64,000 nt of DNA from Variovorax sp. MHTC-1 (GTDB taxonomy: Bacteria > Pseudomonadota > Gammaproteobacteria > Burkholderiales > Burkholderiaceae_C), in the NCBI RefSeq assembly GCF_003984645.1, contig NZ_RWKI01000006.1, positions 124,001 to 188,000 of the forward strand. Direction: 5' to 3'. The notes under the pieces were generated by a model. The model was not told the DNA's origin, ran no database searches, and saw only the letters and a program-made list of their open reading frames with translations. The position numbers and the translations under genes were made by a program. Positions 55,275-63,884 of this stretch are shown in pieces. How positions within the stretch are numbered: the first letter of the stretch is position 1; each line of letters begins with the position of its first letter.

Positions 55275-56015
55275 ATGACCACCCCGCGGCGCCTGCCGGC
55301 CACTCCCCCTTCCCGCAAGGCCCCTGTCGTCGACCCCGCGGCCGCCGAATGCATCCGCGTCGCGCGCGGCTGGCTGCACACCGCGCACTTCCTCACCAGC
55401 GCGCCGCAGCTGGAACACCTGCCCGCCTTCGACCTGCCGGAGATCGCCTTCGTCGGGCGCTCGAACGCCGGCAAGTCGACCGCCATCAATACGCTCACCC
55501 AGCAGACGCGCCTGGCTTTTGCCTCCAAGACGCCCGGGCGCACGCAGCACATCAACCTGTTCGGCGTCGGCAAGCAGAAGGTCGACGACGCCGTACTGGC
55601 CGATCTGCCAGGCTACGGCTACGCGGCCGTTCCGCGTGAGGCCAAGCTGCGCTGGCAGCGCGTTATGGGCAACTACCTGATGACGCGCGAGAACCTGCGC
55701 GGCGTGGTGCTGATGTGCGACCCGCGCCACGGCCTCACCGAACTCGACGACATCCTGCTGGAAGTCATCCGTCCGCGGGTCGAGCAGGGCCTCAAGTTCC
55801 TGGTGCTCCTGACCAAGGCCGACAAGCTCACGCGCTCTGAAGGCGCCAAGGCCCTGTCGATTGCGCGACTGCAAGCCGGCGGCGGCGAGGTCAAACTGTT
55901 CTCGGCCTTGAAGCAACACGGAGTCGACGAGGCGGCCGAACTGCTGTGGCGCTGGGCCCACCCACAGGGCGAGCAGCCCGCGGAACCGAAGGAAGAAGGA
56001 GACAACGAGACATGA
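55275..56015 (+). CDS. engB: Ribosome-assembly GTPase EngB (YihA/YsxC)
   Basis: Essential GTPase needed for 50S assembly. It is 246 residues from the ATG at 55275 (MTTPRRLPATPPSR). GTP motifs are G1 FVGRSNAGKSTAINTL, G2 near KTPGRTQHINLF, G3 DLPGYGYAAVP and G4 LLTKADKLTR. An upstream in-frame ATG (55248) exists, but the N-terminal extension is not part of the fold. It overlaps the hydrolase gene by 4 bases. Confidence 0.94.
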   Translation: MTTPRRLPATPPSRKAPVVDPAAAECIRVARGWLHTAHFLTSAPQLEHLPAFDLPEIAFVGRSNAGKSTAINTLTQQTRLAFASKTPGRTQHINLFGVGKQKVDDAVLADLPGYGYAAVPREAKLRWQRVMGNYLMTRENLRGVVLMCDPRHGLTELDDILLEVIRPRVEQGLKFLVLLTKADKLTRSEGAKALSIARLQAGGGEVKLFSALKQHGVDEAAELLWRWAHPQGEQPAEPKEEGDNET

Positions 56016-56923
56016 TCGAAACCTTTGCGCGTGCGCTGCCCAACGGCACCACGCTCAGCTGCCGCGCCGCGGGCGCGTCCGGCCGGCCGCTGATGGTGTT
56101 CCTGCACGGCTTTCCCGAGGCCGCATTCATCTGGGACGAACTGCTCGAATACTTCACCAGCCCCGAGCACGGCGGCTACCGCTGCGTGGCGCCGAACCTG
56201 CGCGGCTTCGAGAAATCGAGCTCGCCCTCCGAGGTCTCGGCCTACCGCGCGCACCTGCTGGTGCAGGATATCGAGCAGCTCGCCCTAAGCGAGAACGCGG
56301 ACGGCCGCATCGAGGCGCTGGTGGCGCACGACTGGGGCGGCGCCTTCGGCTGGGGCTATGCCAACCAGCACCCGGACAAGCTCGGCAAGCTGATCATCAT
56401 CAACTCGCCGCATCCGGGCACTTTCACGCGCGAGCTGCAGAACAACCCCGCGCAGCAGGCCGCGAGCGCCTACATGAACTTCCTCGCGCGGCCCGATGCC
56501 GAAGCGCTGCTTTCGGCCGACGACTACAAGCGCATGTGGCCCTTTTTCACCTTGATGAAGGCGGGCGCGGACGGCTTCGGCTGGCTGACCGAGGATGTCA
56601 AGAACCAGTACCGCGAGGTGTGGGACGCAGGCCTGACGGGCGCCTGCAACCTCTACCGCGTCACGCCGATGAAGCCGGTCCTGCCCGGCAAGCCGTCGGA
56701 GATTCCGACGCTGCCGCGCGAGCGGCTGGTGGTGAATGTGCCCACCTTCGTTTTCTGGGCACTCGACGACGCCGCATTGCTGCCGGGGCTGCTCGAAGGA
56801 CTCGAAGAATACGTGCCGAAGCTCGAGATCAAGAAGGTGCCGGGTGCCACGCACTGGATCGTGCATGAGCAGCCGCAGTACGTTGCGAGCGAGATCGAGG
56901 CCTTCCTGCAGCGCAATCAGTAG
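56012..56923 (+). CDS. Alpha/beta hydrolase (epoxide hydrolase / dehalogenase-like)
   Basis: Alpha/beta-fold hydrolase of 303 residues. The oxyanion loop is FLHGFPEAAFIWDE, the nucleophile elbow is VAHDWGGAFGWGY with Asp as nucleophile, and the catalytic His is in PGATHWIVHEQP. An Asp nucleophile points to the epoxide hydrolase or haloalkane dehalogenase branch and away from esterases. The ribosome site GAAGGAG precedes the ATG, which overlaps the engB stop. The substrate is unknown. Its end overlaps convergent lpxL by 7 bases. Confidence 0.85.
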   Translation: MIETFARALPNGTTLSCRAAGASGRPLMVFLHGFPEAAFIWDELLEYFTSPEHGGYRCVAPNLRGFEKSSSPSEVSAYRAHLLVQDIEQLALSENADGRIEALVAHDWGGAFGWGYANQHPDKLGKLIIINSPHPGTFTRELQNNPAQQAASAYMNFLARPDAEALLSADDYKRMWPFFTLMKAGADGFGWLTEDVKNQYREVWDAGLTGACNLYRVTPMKPVLPGKPSEIPTLPRERLVVNVPTFVFWALDDAALLPGLLEGLEEYVPKLEIKKVPGATHWIVHEQPQYVASEIEAFLQRNQ

Positions 56924-57801
56924 ACAGGCGCAGCGCCATCCGGCCGCGTCTTGAAGCGCCGGTGCACCCAGTAGTACTGCGAGGGCATGGTGTCGATGTA
57001 GCCCTGCAGGCGCACGTTCATCAGGGCGGTGTCGGCCACCACGTCCTCGCTCGGGAAGTCCCGCCACGCCGGCAGCACCTCGATCTCGTAGCCGTCGCGG
57101 GTGAGCTTCGAGACAACGGGCACGACCTTGGCCCGGCCCAGTCGGGCGAAGCGCGACAGCGAGGGCACGGTCGAGGCCGGTACGCCGTAGAAGGGCACGA
57201 AGACCGTCTGGTCGCGGCCGAAGTCCATGTCGGGCAGCAGGTACAGCAAGCCGCCCTTGCGCAGCCCGGCGACGATCGGCTTGATGCCGTCGACCCGGTT
57301 CAGTGCGATCACGTTGCCGAAGCGCTTGCGGCCCTCTCGAATCCACTCGTCCACCAGCGGGTCGCGCTGCGTCGTGTAGATGGTGGTCGAGGGCCGCGCC
57401 GTGTGCATGGTCAGCGCGGTGGCCGCCGCGTCGAGGCCGTAGAAGTGCGGCGCGAACAGGATCATGGGCTCGCTGCCGTTGGCGATCTCGTCGATCTCCC
57501 GCGCCGATCCTTTCACCTTGAGGCGGGCGGCGACCGTTTCTTCCGGTGCATGCCAGAGCCAGCTGCGGTCGAGCCAGGACTGCGCCACATAGACGAAGGT
57601 TTCGCGCGCGATGCGGCGCCGCTCCTCGGGCGACTTGTGCGGGAAGCACAGCGCGAGATTGGTATCGACCACGCGCCGGCGCCGCGCCGCGACGACATGC
57701 AGAACGCGGCCCAGAAACGCGCCGAAGCCGCGTACCAGCGGCAGCGGCACATGGGCCAGGGTGCGCATGAAGCCGATACCCATTTGGGACGACAGGCTCA
57801 T
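56917..57801 (-). CDS. Lipid A acyltransferase, LpxL/HtrB family (copy 1)
   Basis: Late acyltransferase adding a secondary acyl chain to lipid A. It is 294 residues, with an N-terminal hydrophobic segment (about 5-35) and the catalytic HX4D motif in APHFYGLDAAATAL. Further family blocks are LPDMDFGRDQTVFVPFYGV and SQYYWVHRRFKTRPDG at the C-terminus. Acyl-chain specificity cannot be told. The ATG at 57801 overlaps the upstream acyltransferase stop by 4 bases. Confidence 0.92.
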   Translation of the reverse strand: MSLSSQMGIGFMRTLAHVPLPLVRGFGAFLGRVLHVVAARRRRVVDTNLALCFPHKSPEERRRIARETFVYVAQSWLDRSWLWHAPEETVAARLKVKGSAREIDEIANGSEPMILFAPHFYGLDAAATALTMHTARPSTTIYTTQRDPLVDEWIREGRKRFGNVIALNRVDGIKPIVAGLRKGGLLYLLPDMDFGRDQTVFVPFYGVPASTVPSLSRFARLGRAKVVPVVSKLTRDGYEIEVLPAWRDFPSEDVVADTALMNVRLQGYIDTMPSQYYWVHRRFKTRPDGAAPVY

Positions 57802-58688
57802 GGTGCCGCCTCCGCCGTCGCTGCGGGCGCCGCCTCGCCGCGCGGCTGCTTGTAGCGCGCATAGTCCCAGACGTACTGGCCCGGCAGCCGGCGGATGAGC
57901 CGTTCGATGCCTTCGTTCATGGCGGTGGCAGCAGCTTCGGGCGTGGCCTTCGGATCGTTCAGCGCGGTGCCGTCGAAGGCTTCGATGCGGATGACATAGC
58001 CCGCGCCGCGCGGCAGCCGCTCGCAGACGGCAAGGAACACGCGCGAACCGGTCTGCTGCGCGAGACGCGGCAGCAAGGTCATCGTGTAGGCGGGCCGGCC
58101 GAAGAAAGGGGCCCACACGCCCTGCCCCAGCGGCGGCACCTGGTCCGGCAGGATGCCGGTGTAGCCGCCGGCGCGCAGCGTGCGCATCAACCCGCGCACC
58201 CCGCTCACAGTGGTCGGCAGCGTATGCAGACCGCGCCGGTCGCGCGAACCGGCGATCAGTTCGGCCATCCATTTCTTGCGGGCCGGCCTGAACAAGGCAG
58301 TGATCGGGCCGTAGGCATCGACGAAGCGCTCGCCGATCGCCTGCCCAAGGGTTTCCCAGCTGCCGATATGCGGCGAGACGATGATCACGCCCTTGCGCGC
58401 GGCCAATGCGGATTCCAATTCGGCGACCCCCTCCCACCGGACGATGCGCGGCAGCACGCTCTCGCCCTGCGGCCGCGCCCATAGCCACGGCAACTCGGCC
58501 GCCATGGCGCCTGCCGCGGCAATGGCCGGCCGGTATTGCGCGGGGGTGAAGCCGGCGCTCTCGGCGTTGTCCCTGAAGCGCTTCCGGTAGGTCGGCGCCA
58601 GCCACCAGACCAGCCAGCCCATCAAGCCGCCGACCGCGTGCATCAAGGGCAGCGGCACACGGGCGAGCAATCGAAACAAAGCAATCAT
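57798..58688 (-). CDS. Lipid A acyltransferase, LpxL/HtrB family (copy 2)
   Basis: A second late acyltransferase of 296 residues from the ATG at 58688 (MIALFRLLARVPLPLMHAVG). The catalytic motif is HX4E in SPHIGSWETLGQAI, and TGILPDQVPPLGQGVWAPFFG and QYVWDYARYKQPRG follow the family pattern. An upstream in-frame start at 58751 would intrude into the metK leader. With the next gene it forms a tandem pair that probably adds two different secondary acyl chains; one copy could instead act on ornithine lipids. Confidence 0.9.
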   Translation of the reverse strand: MIALFRLLARVPLPLMHAVGGLMGWLVWWLAPTYRKRFRDNAESAGFTPAQYRPAIAAAGAMAAELPWLWARPQGESVLPRIVRWEGVAELESALAARKGVIIVSPHIGSWETLGQAIGERFVDAYGPITALFRPARKKWMAELIAGSRDRRGLHTLPTTVSGVRGLMRTLRAGGYTGILPDQVPPLGQGVWAPFFGRPAYTMTLLPRLAQQTGSRVFLAVCERLPRGAGYVIRIEAFDGTALNDPKATPEAAATAMNEGIERLIRRLPGQYVWDYARYKQPRGEAAPAATAEAAP

Positions 58689-58741
58689 CAACACGGAGGG
58701 GGTGAAAACCAGGACGCGCGCGCAGGGTAGCGCGGCTCGAA

Positions 58742-58747
58742 TAGAAT
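58742..58747 (+). promoter_or_regulatory. Possible -10 box of metK
   Basis: TAGAAT lies 6 to 7 bases before the first base of the riboswitch-like fold, which would place the transcript start at its 5' edge. No good -35 hexamer is visible 16-18 bases upstream. Confidence 0.4.
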
Positions 58748-58753
58748 GCAAAT

Positions 58754-58806
58754 TGTCGCTGAGTTATGGAACTACTTGCAGGGCGACGTTAAACATCACT
58801 GCTAAA
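58754..58806 (+). promoter_or_regulatory. SAM-II-like riboswitch aptamer upstream of metK
   Basis: An H-type pseudoknot can be drawn. P1 pairs GTCGC (58755-58759) with GCGAC (58783-58787). The loop sequence TTGCA (58776-58780) pairs with TGCTAA (58800-58805), leaving one unpaired T, as in SAM-II, where that U contacts the ligand. CGCTGA, CTTGCA, TTAAA and GCTAAAG occur in the order I recall for the SAM-II consensus. Its place before metK, whose product makes SAM, fits. The match is by eye; no covariance model was run. Confidence 0.7.
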
Positions 58807-58864
58807 GCGTTCGCCAAAAACTCCTGATGGGTTGGCAACGCGCCAATTCACTTGCATGGAGTTT
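58807..58864 (+). promoter_or_regulatory. metK leader expression platform with SD-sequestering stem
   Basis: AAACTCC (58818-58824) is fully complementary to GGAGTTT (58858-58864), which contains the metK Shine-Dalgarno GGAG about 10 bases before the ATG. Within that stem, TTGGC/GCCAA (58832-58836 with 58842-58846) forms an inner hairpin. A competing 10-bp stem GCGTT-c-GCCAA (58807-58817) with TTGGCAACGC (58832-58841) excludes the inner hairpin. Two exclusive folds next to an aptamer-like pseudoknot suggest translational control. Confidence 0.6.
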
Positions 58865-58871
58865 CATCGAA

Positions 58872-60053
<1,182 letters not shown>

Positions 60054-60054
60054 C

Positions 60055-60121
60055 GTTCTTCAATCGGGCTTCGCGCCCGAGGCTTCACGAAGCGCGAGGC
60101 GCGCCGCGCGCAAAGAAGAAC
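60055..60121. terminator. Hairpin cluster between metK and the GntR gene
   Basis: The convergent gap of 67 bases holds an outer stem GTTCTTC/GAAGAAC (60055-60061 with 60115-60121) enclosing GGGC-ttcgc-GCCC and GCTTC-AC-GAAGC hairpins. It could stop transcription from both sides. There is no strong U-run on either strand, so termination is inferred. Confidence 0.45.
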
Positions 60122-60855
60122 TAGCCGCGCGCCTTGCGCGCCACCAGCCGCATGCCGGGCATCAGCTCGGCCGCGAGTTCGGGGCGCTCCAGCGCGTAGT
60201 CGAGATTCATGCGCGCGATCTCCACGTGCTCCTCGCCGAGCGCCTGCGCGCGCGAGCCCTGGCCGCGCTCGATCGCCTGCACCATCGCGTGGTGCGTGCG
60301 ATGCGCCTGCTTCATCCATTGATGGCCCTCCTCCATAGAGGACTGCATCGGCAGCATCGCGCTCGGCGAGGCGAAGGGCTGGCCGCCCAGCATGTCCATC
60401 ACGCGCCTCAGGGCCAGGTTGCCGCAGCCTTCGAGGATCAGGCGGTGGAAGCGGTCGTTCATCTCGACATAGGCCGCGTAGTCGTCGAGCGCCATGCTCG
60501 GCTTGTTGACGGCCTTGTCGCCGTCGTCCAGGCATTCGCGCAATTCGCGAAGCAGTTGGCGCGAGGCGCCGTCCTCAGCCAGCAGGCGCGCCGCGAAGCC
60601 CTCGATCACGCCGCGCACGCGGATCGCGTCGGCTATCTCCTGCGGGGTGAAGCGCCGCATCTGGTAGCCGCCGCCGGGCGAGGGCTCGATCAAGCCCTCA
60701 TGTTCGAGGCTCGCAAGGGCGAGCCGCACCGGGGTGCGCGAGGCGCCGAGCCTTTCTGCCAGCGGAATCTCGGCCAGCCGTTCGCCGGGAACGAATTCCC
60801 CTTTTAGGATCATGTCGCGCAGCTGCACCAGTACGCGGGATTGTTGGGAGTCCAT
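60121..60855 (-). CDS. GntR-family regulator with FCD domain
   Basis: Transcription factor of 244 residues. The N-terminal winged helix (about 1-70) includes the recognition region LAEIPLAERLGASRTPVRLA and GLIEPSPGGGYQMR. The FCD ligand domain (about 85-225) has helices with MNDRFHRLIL and GEEHVEIARMNLD, the usual metal/ligand histidines. It is divergent from the Rieske oxygenase operon, and two similar palindromes lie in the 241-base gap, so it is the likely local repressor. The ligand is unknown. Confidence 0.9.
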   Translation of the reverse strand: MDSQQSRVLVQLRDMILKGEFVPGERLAEIPLAERLGASRTPVRLALASLEHEGLIEPSPGGGYQMRRFTPQEIADAIRVRGVIEGFAARLLAEDGASRQLLRELRECLDDGDKAVNKPSMALDDYAAYVEMNDRFHRLILEGCGNLALRRVMDMLGGQPFASPSAMLPMQSSMEEGHQWMKQAHRTHHAMVQAIERGQGSRAQALGEEHVEIARMNLDYALERPELAAELMPGMRLVARKARG

Positions 60856-60918
60856 GGCGAGAGTCTTGGAGTCGTCGAATCGATTCTAGGAGGGCACGAG
60901 TCGTGCACGCAGCATCAA

Positions 60919-60948
60919 AGAATAGCCCTGCCATTGTATGCAATGTAA
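60919..60948 (-). promoter_or_regulatory. Candidate promoter of the GntR gene
   Basis: On the minus strand TTACAT (60943-60948) and TATTCT (60919-60924) are 18 bases apart. The near-palindrome at 60932-60945 sits between and over these boxes, so binding there would block the regulator's own transcription. Confidence 0.4.
60932..60945. promoter_or_regulatory. Operator-like near-palindrome CATTGTATGCAATG
   Basis: The 14-base sequence differs at one position from the perfect palindrome at 61070-61083. It lies in the gap between the GntR gene and the oxygenase operon, inside the candidate GntR promoter. Confidence 0.65.
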
Positions 60949-61033
60949 GCACAGGATCGTTGCATCACTGCTTTCACACCGACTTTTTATAAGTGCAAAC
61001 CCTTAGTTTTAGTCGAGTTCAGGCGGATTCAAG

Positions 61034-61063
61034 TTGACCTTTTTCTGATTCCTCTCAGACAAT
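61034..61063 (+). promoter_or_regulatory. Candidate promoter of the oxygenase operon
   Basis: TTGACC (61034-61039) and GACAAT (61058-61063) are separated by 18 bases. The perfect palindrome at 61070-61083 lies at the expected transcription start, a position typical for repression. Confidence 0.45.
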
Positions 61064-61069
61064 GCATTC

Positions 61070-61083
61070 CATTGCATGCAATG
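61070..61083. promoter_or_regulatory. Operator palindrome CATTGCATGCAATG
   Basis: A perfect 14-base inverted repeat just upstream of the oxygenase ATG (61097) and downstream of its candidate promoter. FCD-type GntR regulators commonly bind short palindromes of this kind. A second copy with one change lies 125 bases away beside the regulator gene. Confidence 0.72.
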
Positions 61084-61096
61084 CGGAACCAGTCCC

Positions 61097-62419
61097 ATGA
61101 TCAGCGCCGAACAAAACGATTTCATCACCCGCGTGTGCCCCGGCGCGCCGGCCGGCAAGCTGCTGCGCCGCTACTGGCAGCCGGTGGCGCTGGCCGACGA
61201 ACTTGCGGGCCCGCGCCCGGTCAAGCCGGTGCGGCTGATGGGCCAGCACTTCGTGCTTTTCCGCGATGAAAGCGGCCAGCTGGGCATGCTCGACCGCGAC
61301 TGCCCGCACCGCGGCGCCGATCTGGCTTTCGGCCGCCTCGAGCACGGCGGCTTGCGCTGCGCCTTCCACGGCTGGCTGTTCGACGCCAAGGGCAACTGCC
61401 TCGAGACGCCGGCCGAGCCCGCCGGCAGCAAGCTCTGCACGCGCATCAAGCAGGCGGCTTACCCGGTGGTGGAGAAAAGCGGCGTGGTCTTCGCCTATAT
61501 CGGCGAAGGCGAGCCGCCCGCCTTTGCGGACTTCGACTGTTTCGTCGCGCCCCAGACCCATACCTTCGCATTCAAGGGCCTCATCGAATGCAACTGGCTG
61601 CAGGCGCTGGAGGTCGGTATCGATCCGGCCCATGCCTCCTACTTGCACCGCTTCTTCGAGGACGAGGACACCTCCGAGAGCTATGGCAAGCAGTTCCGCG
61701 GCGCCTCGGCCGATTCAGACATGCCGATCACCAAAGTGCTGCGCGAATACGACCGCCCCGACATCAGCGTCGAACCGACCGACTACGGCATGCGCCTCAC
61801 GACCCTGCGCAAGCTCAGCGAATCGCGCACGCACGTGCGTGTGACCAACGTGGTGTTCCCGCAGGCCTTCGTAATCCCGATGAGCGCCGAGATGACCATC
61901 TCGCAATGGCATGTGCCCGTCGACGACACCCACTGCTACTGGTATGCGATCTTCACCAGCTTCGCCGGCCCGGTAGACAAGCAGCAGATGCGCGACCAGC
62001 GCCTCGAGCTCTACGAACTGCCCGACTACACCTCGCGCAAGAACAAGCGCAACAACTACGGCTTCAGCGTCGAAGAGCAGCTCGCCGAGACCTACACCGG
62101 CATGGGCAGCGACATCAACGTGCACGACCAGTGGGCGGTGGAGTCGCAGGGCCCGATCCAGGACCGCACGCGCGAGCACCTGGGCTCGACCGACAAGGGC
62201 ATCGTCGCCTACCGCCGCATGCTGATGCGCGCGATCGAGAGCACGCAGGCCGGCGAGAGCGCGCCGATGCTGATCGACGCTGCCCAGGCCGGCGCGCTGA
62301 CCGGCCCGCCCTCGATCGACGGCATCGGCGAAGGCAGCGACACCGGCGCCTACTGGCAGGCCGCCGACCGCGAGCGGCGCCTCAAGTCCGACTGGGCCTC
62401 GGCCCGGCTCGGCGCCTGA
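61097..62419 (+). CDS. Rieske non-haem iron oxygenase, alpha subunit type
   Basis: Aromatic-ring hydroxylating or O/N-demethylating oxygenase of 440 residues. The Rieske [2Fe-2S] site is C69-P-H71 and C88-AF-H91 (CPHRGADL, CAFHGWLF). The mononuclear iron region is EVGIDPAHASYLHRFF with D176, H179 and H184. The overall look is of the phthalate/vanillate demethylase branch, which works without a small beta subunit and takes electrons from a ferredoxin or reductase. The start MISAEQNDFITR (ATG 61097) is preferred over an ATG-like start at 61076, which overlaps the operator. The substrate is unknown. Confidence 0.9.
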   Translation: MISAEQNDFITRVCPGAPAGKLLRRYWQPVALADELAGPRPVKPVRLMGQHFVLFRDESGQLGMLDRDCPHRGADLAFGRLEHGGLRCAFHGWLFDAKGNCLETPAEPAGSKLCTRIKQAAYPVVEKSGVVFAYIGEGEPPAFADFDCFVAPQTHTFAFKGLIECNWLQALEVGIDPAHASYLHRFFEDEDTSESYGKQFRGASADSDMPITKVLREYDRPDISVEPTDYGMRLTTLRKLSESRTHVRVTNVVFPQAFVIPMSAEMTISQWHVPVDDTHCYWYAIFTSFAGPVDKQQMRDQRLELYELPDYTSRKNKRNNYGFSVEEQLAETYTGMGSDINVHDQWAVESQGPIQDRTREHLGSTDKGIVAYRRMLMRAIESTQAGESAPMLIDAAQAGALTGPPSIDGIGEGSDTGAYWQAADRERRLKSDWASARLGA

Positions 62420-62432
62420 GGACGACTTGCAC

Positions 62433-63872
62433 ATGACCCGATTCGTCGAGCGCTTCGGCCTCTGGTCCGACGACCAGCGGCTTCAAGCCAAGGAACTGGC
62501 CGAACGACTTTCGAGCGGCGAAGTCGACACAGTGCGCTTCGCCTGGCCGGACCAGCACGGACTCCTGCGCGGCAAGACGCTGGTGGCGAGCGAAGCCGCA
62601 TCGGCCTTGTCCGAGGGCGTGAACCTCACTTCCACGCTGCTGGCCAAGGACACCTCGCACAAGACCGTGTTCCCCGTCTTCACGACCGGCGGCGGCTTCG
62701 CCATCGAGGGCCTGCAGGGCGGCGCCGACTTCACCATCGTCGCCGACCCTTCCACCTACAAGCTGCTGCCCTGGGCGCCGCGCACCGGCTGGGTGCTGTG
62801 CGATGCCTACATGGCCGACGGCCGGCCGTGCCTCTTCGCGACGCGCCAGATCCTTCAACGCGCGGTGCGGCAGCTCGATGCACTGGGCCTGGATTTCGTG
62901 GCCGGCCTCGAGGTCGAGTTCCACGTCTTCAGGCTCGAGGACGCACGCATGCAGCTGGCCGACTCCGGGCAACCCGGCGAGCCGCCGCGCGTCTCGCTGC
63001 TCTCGCACGGCCACCAGTATCTGACCGAGCTGCGCTACGACCGTGTCGACGCATTGATGGAGCTGCTGCGCTCGCAGCTCGTCGCACTCGGCCTGCCGCT
63101 GCGTTCGCTCGAGATCGAGTTCGGTCCGAGCCAATTCGAACTCACCTTCGGCCCCACCGCCGGCGTGCTGCCGGCCGACACCATGGTGCTCCTGCGCAGC
63201 GCGATCAAGCAGATCTGCCAGCGCCACGGCTTGCACGCCACCTTCATGTGCCGCCCGCGCATTCCGAACGTGATGTCCAGCGGCTGGCACCTGCACCAGT
63301 CGCTCCGGCGCAAGAGCAGCGGCGTCAACGCCTTCATGCCCGAGGCCGAAGGACAGGACCTGAGCGAGCTCGGTTTGCATTACCTCGGCGGCCTCAAGAC
63401 CCACGCCTGCGGCGCTGCCGCACTCGCGAGCCCGACCATCAACGGCTATCGCCGCTACCGCCCCTTCTCGCTGGCGCCCGACCGCGCCATCTGGGCGCGC
63501 GACAACCGCGGCGCGATGCTCCGCGTGCTCGGTGGGCCGGGCCAGAGCGCGACGCGCATCGAGAACCGCGTGGGCGAGCCGACCGCCAACCCCTATCTCT
63601 ACCTCGCGTCGCAGCTCTTCTCGGGCCTAGACGGTATCCGCAACGGCATCGATCCCGGCCCCTCGGCCGACGCGCCCTATGAAACGCCGGCCGAGCTGCT
63701 TCCGCGCTCGCTCGGCGATGCACTCGCCTGCCTGCGCAAGGATGCGATGCTCGTCGAGCAGCTGGGCAAGGTCTTCGTCGACTACCTGTGCCACATCAAG
63801 GAAGCGGAGATTGCGCGCTTCAACCTCGAAGTGAGCGAGTGGGAACACCGCGAATACTTCGACATGTTCTGA
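62433..63872 (+). CDS. Glutamine synthetase-like ligase
   Basis: GS-superfamily enzyme of 479 residues, probably joining glutamate to an amine. The catalytic domain shows GLEVEFHVFRLEDA, EIEFGPSQFELTFGP, SGWHLHQSL (the HxH region) and RIENRVGEPTANPYLYLA (the Arg and metal Glu block). It resembles the gamma-glutamyl-amide synthetase group (PuuA, IpuC and aniline-type enzymes) more than GlnA: no adenylylation loop is obvious. It follows the oxygenase by 13 bases. The ATG at 62433 is preferred over a TTG at 62427. Confidence 0.85.
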   Translation: MTRFVERFGLWSDDQRLQAKELAERLSSGEVDTVRFAWPDQHGLLRGKTLVASEAASALSEGVNLTSTLLAKDTSHKTVFPVFTTGGGFAIEGLQGGADFTIVADPSTYKLLPWAPRTGWVLCDAYMADGRPCLFATRQILQRAVRQLDALGLDFVAGLEVEFHVFRLEDARMQLADSGQPGEPPRVSLLSHGHQYLTELRYDRVDALMELLRSQLVALGLPLRSLEIEFGPSQFELTFGPTAGVLPADTMVLLRSAIKQICQRHGLHATFMCRPRIPNVMSSGWHLHQSLRRKSSGVNAFMPEAEGQDLSELGLHYLGGLKTHACGAAALASPTINGYRRYRPFSLAPDRAIWARDNRGAMLRVLGGPGQSATRIENRVGEPTANPYLYLASQLFSGLDGIRNGIDPGPSADAPYETPAELLPRSLGDALACLRKDAMLVEQLGKVFVDYLCHIKEAEIARFNLEVSEWEHREYFDMF

Positions 63873-63884
63873 GTTCTTCTCGAA

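Noticed and set aside
58754..58871. SAH riboswitch as the identity of the metK leader element
   Set aside because: The sequence blocks and the pseudoknot topology do not fit my memory of the SAH element, and SAH switches normally precede ahcY.
61076..61096. Upstream in-frame start for the Rieske oxygenase
   Set aside because: It lies within the operator palindrome and adds residues not seen in the family; the ATG at 61097 gives a normal N-terminus.
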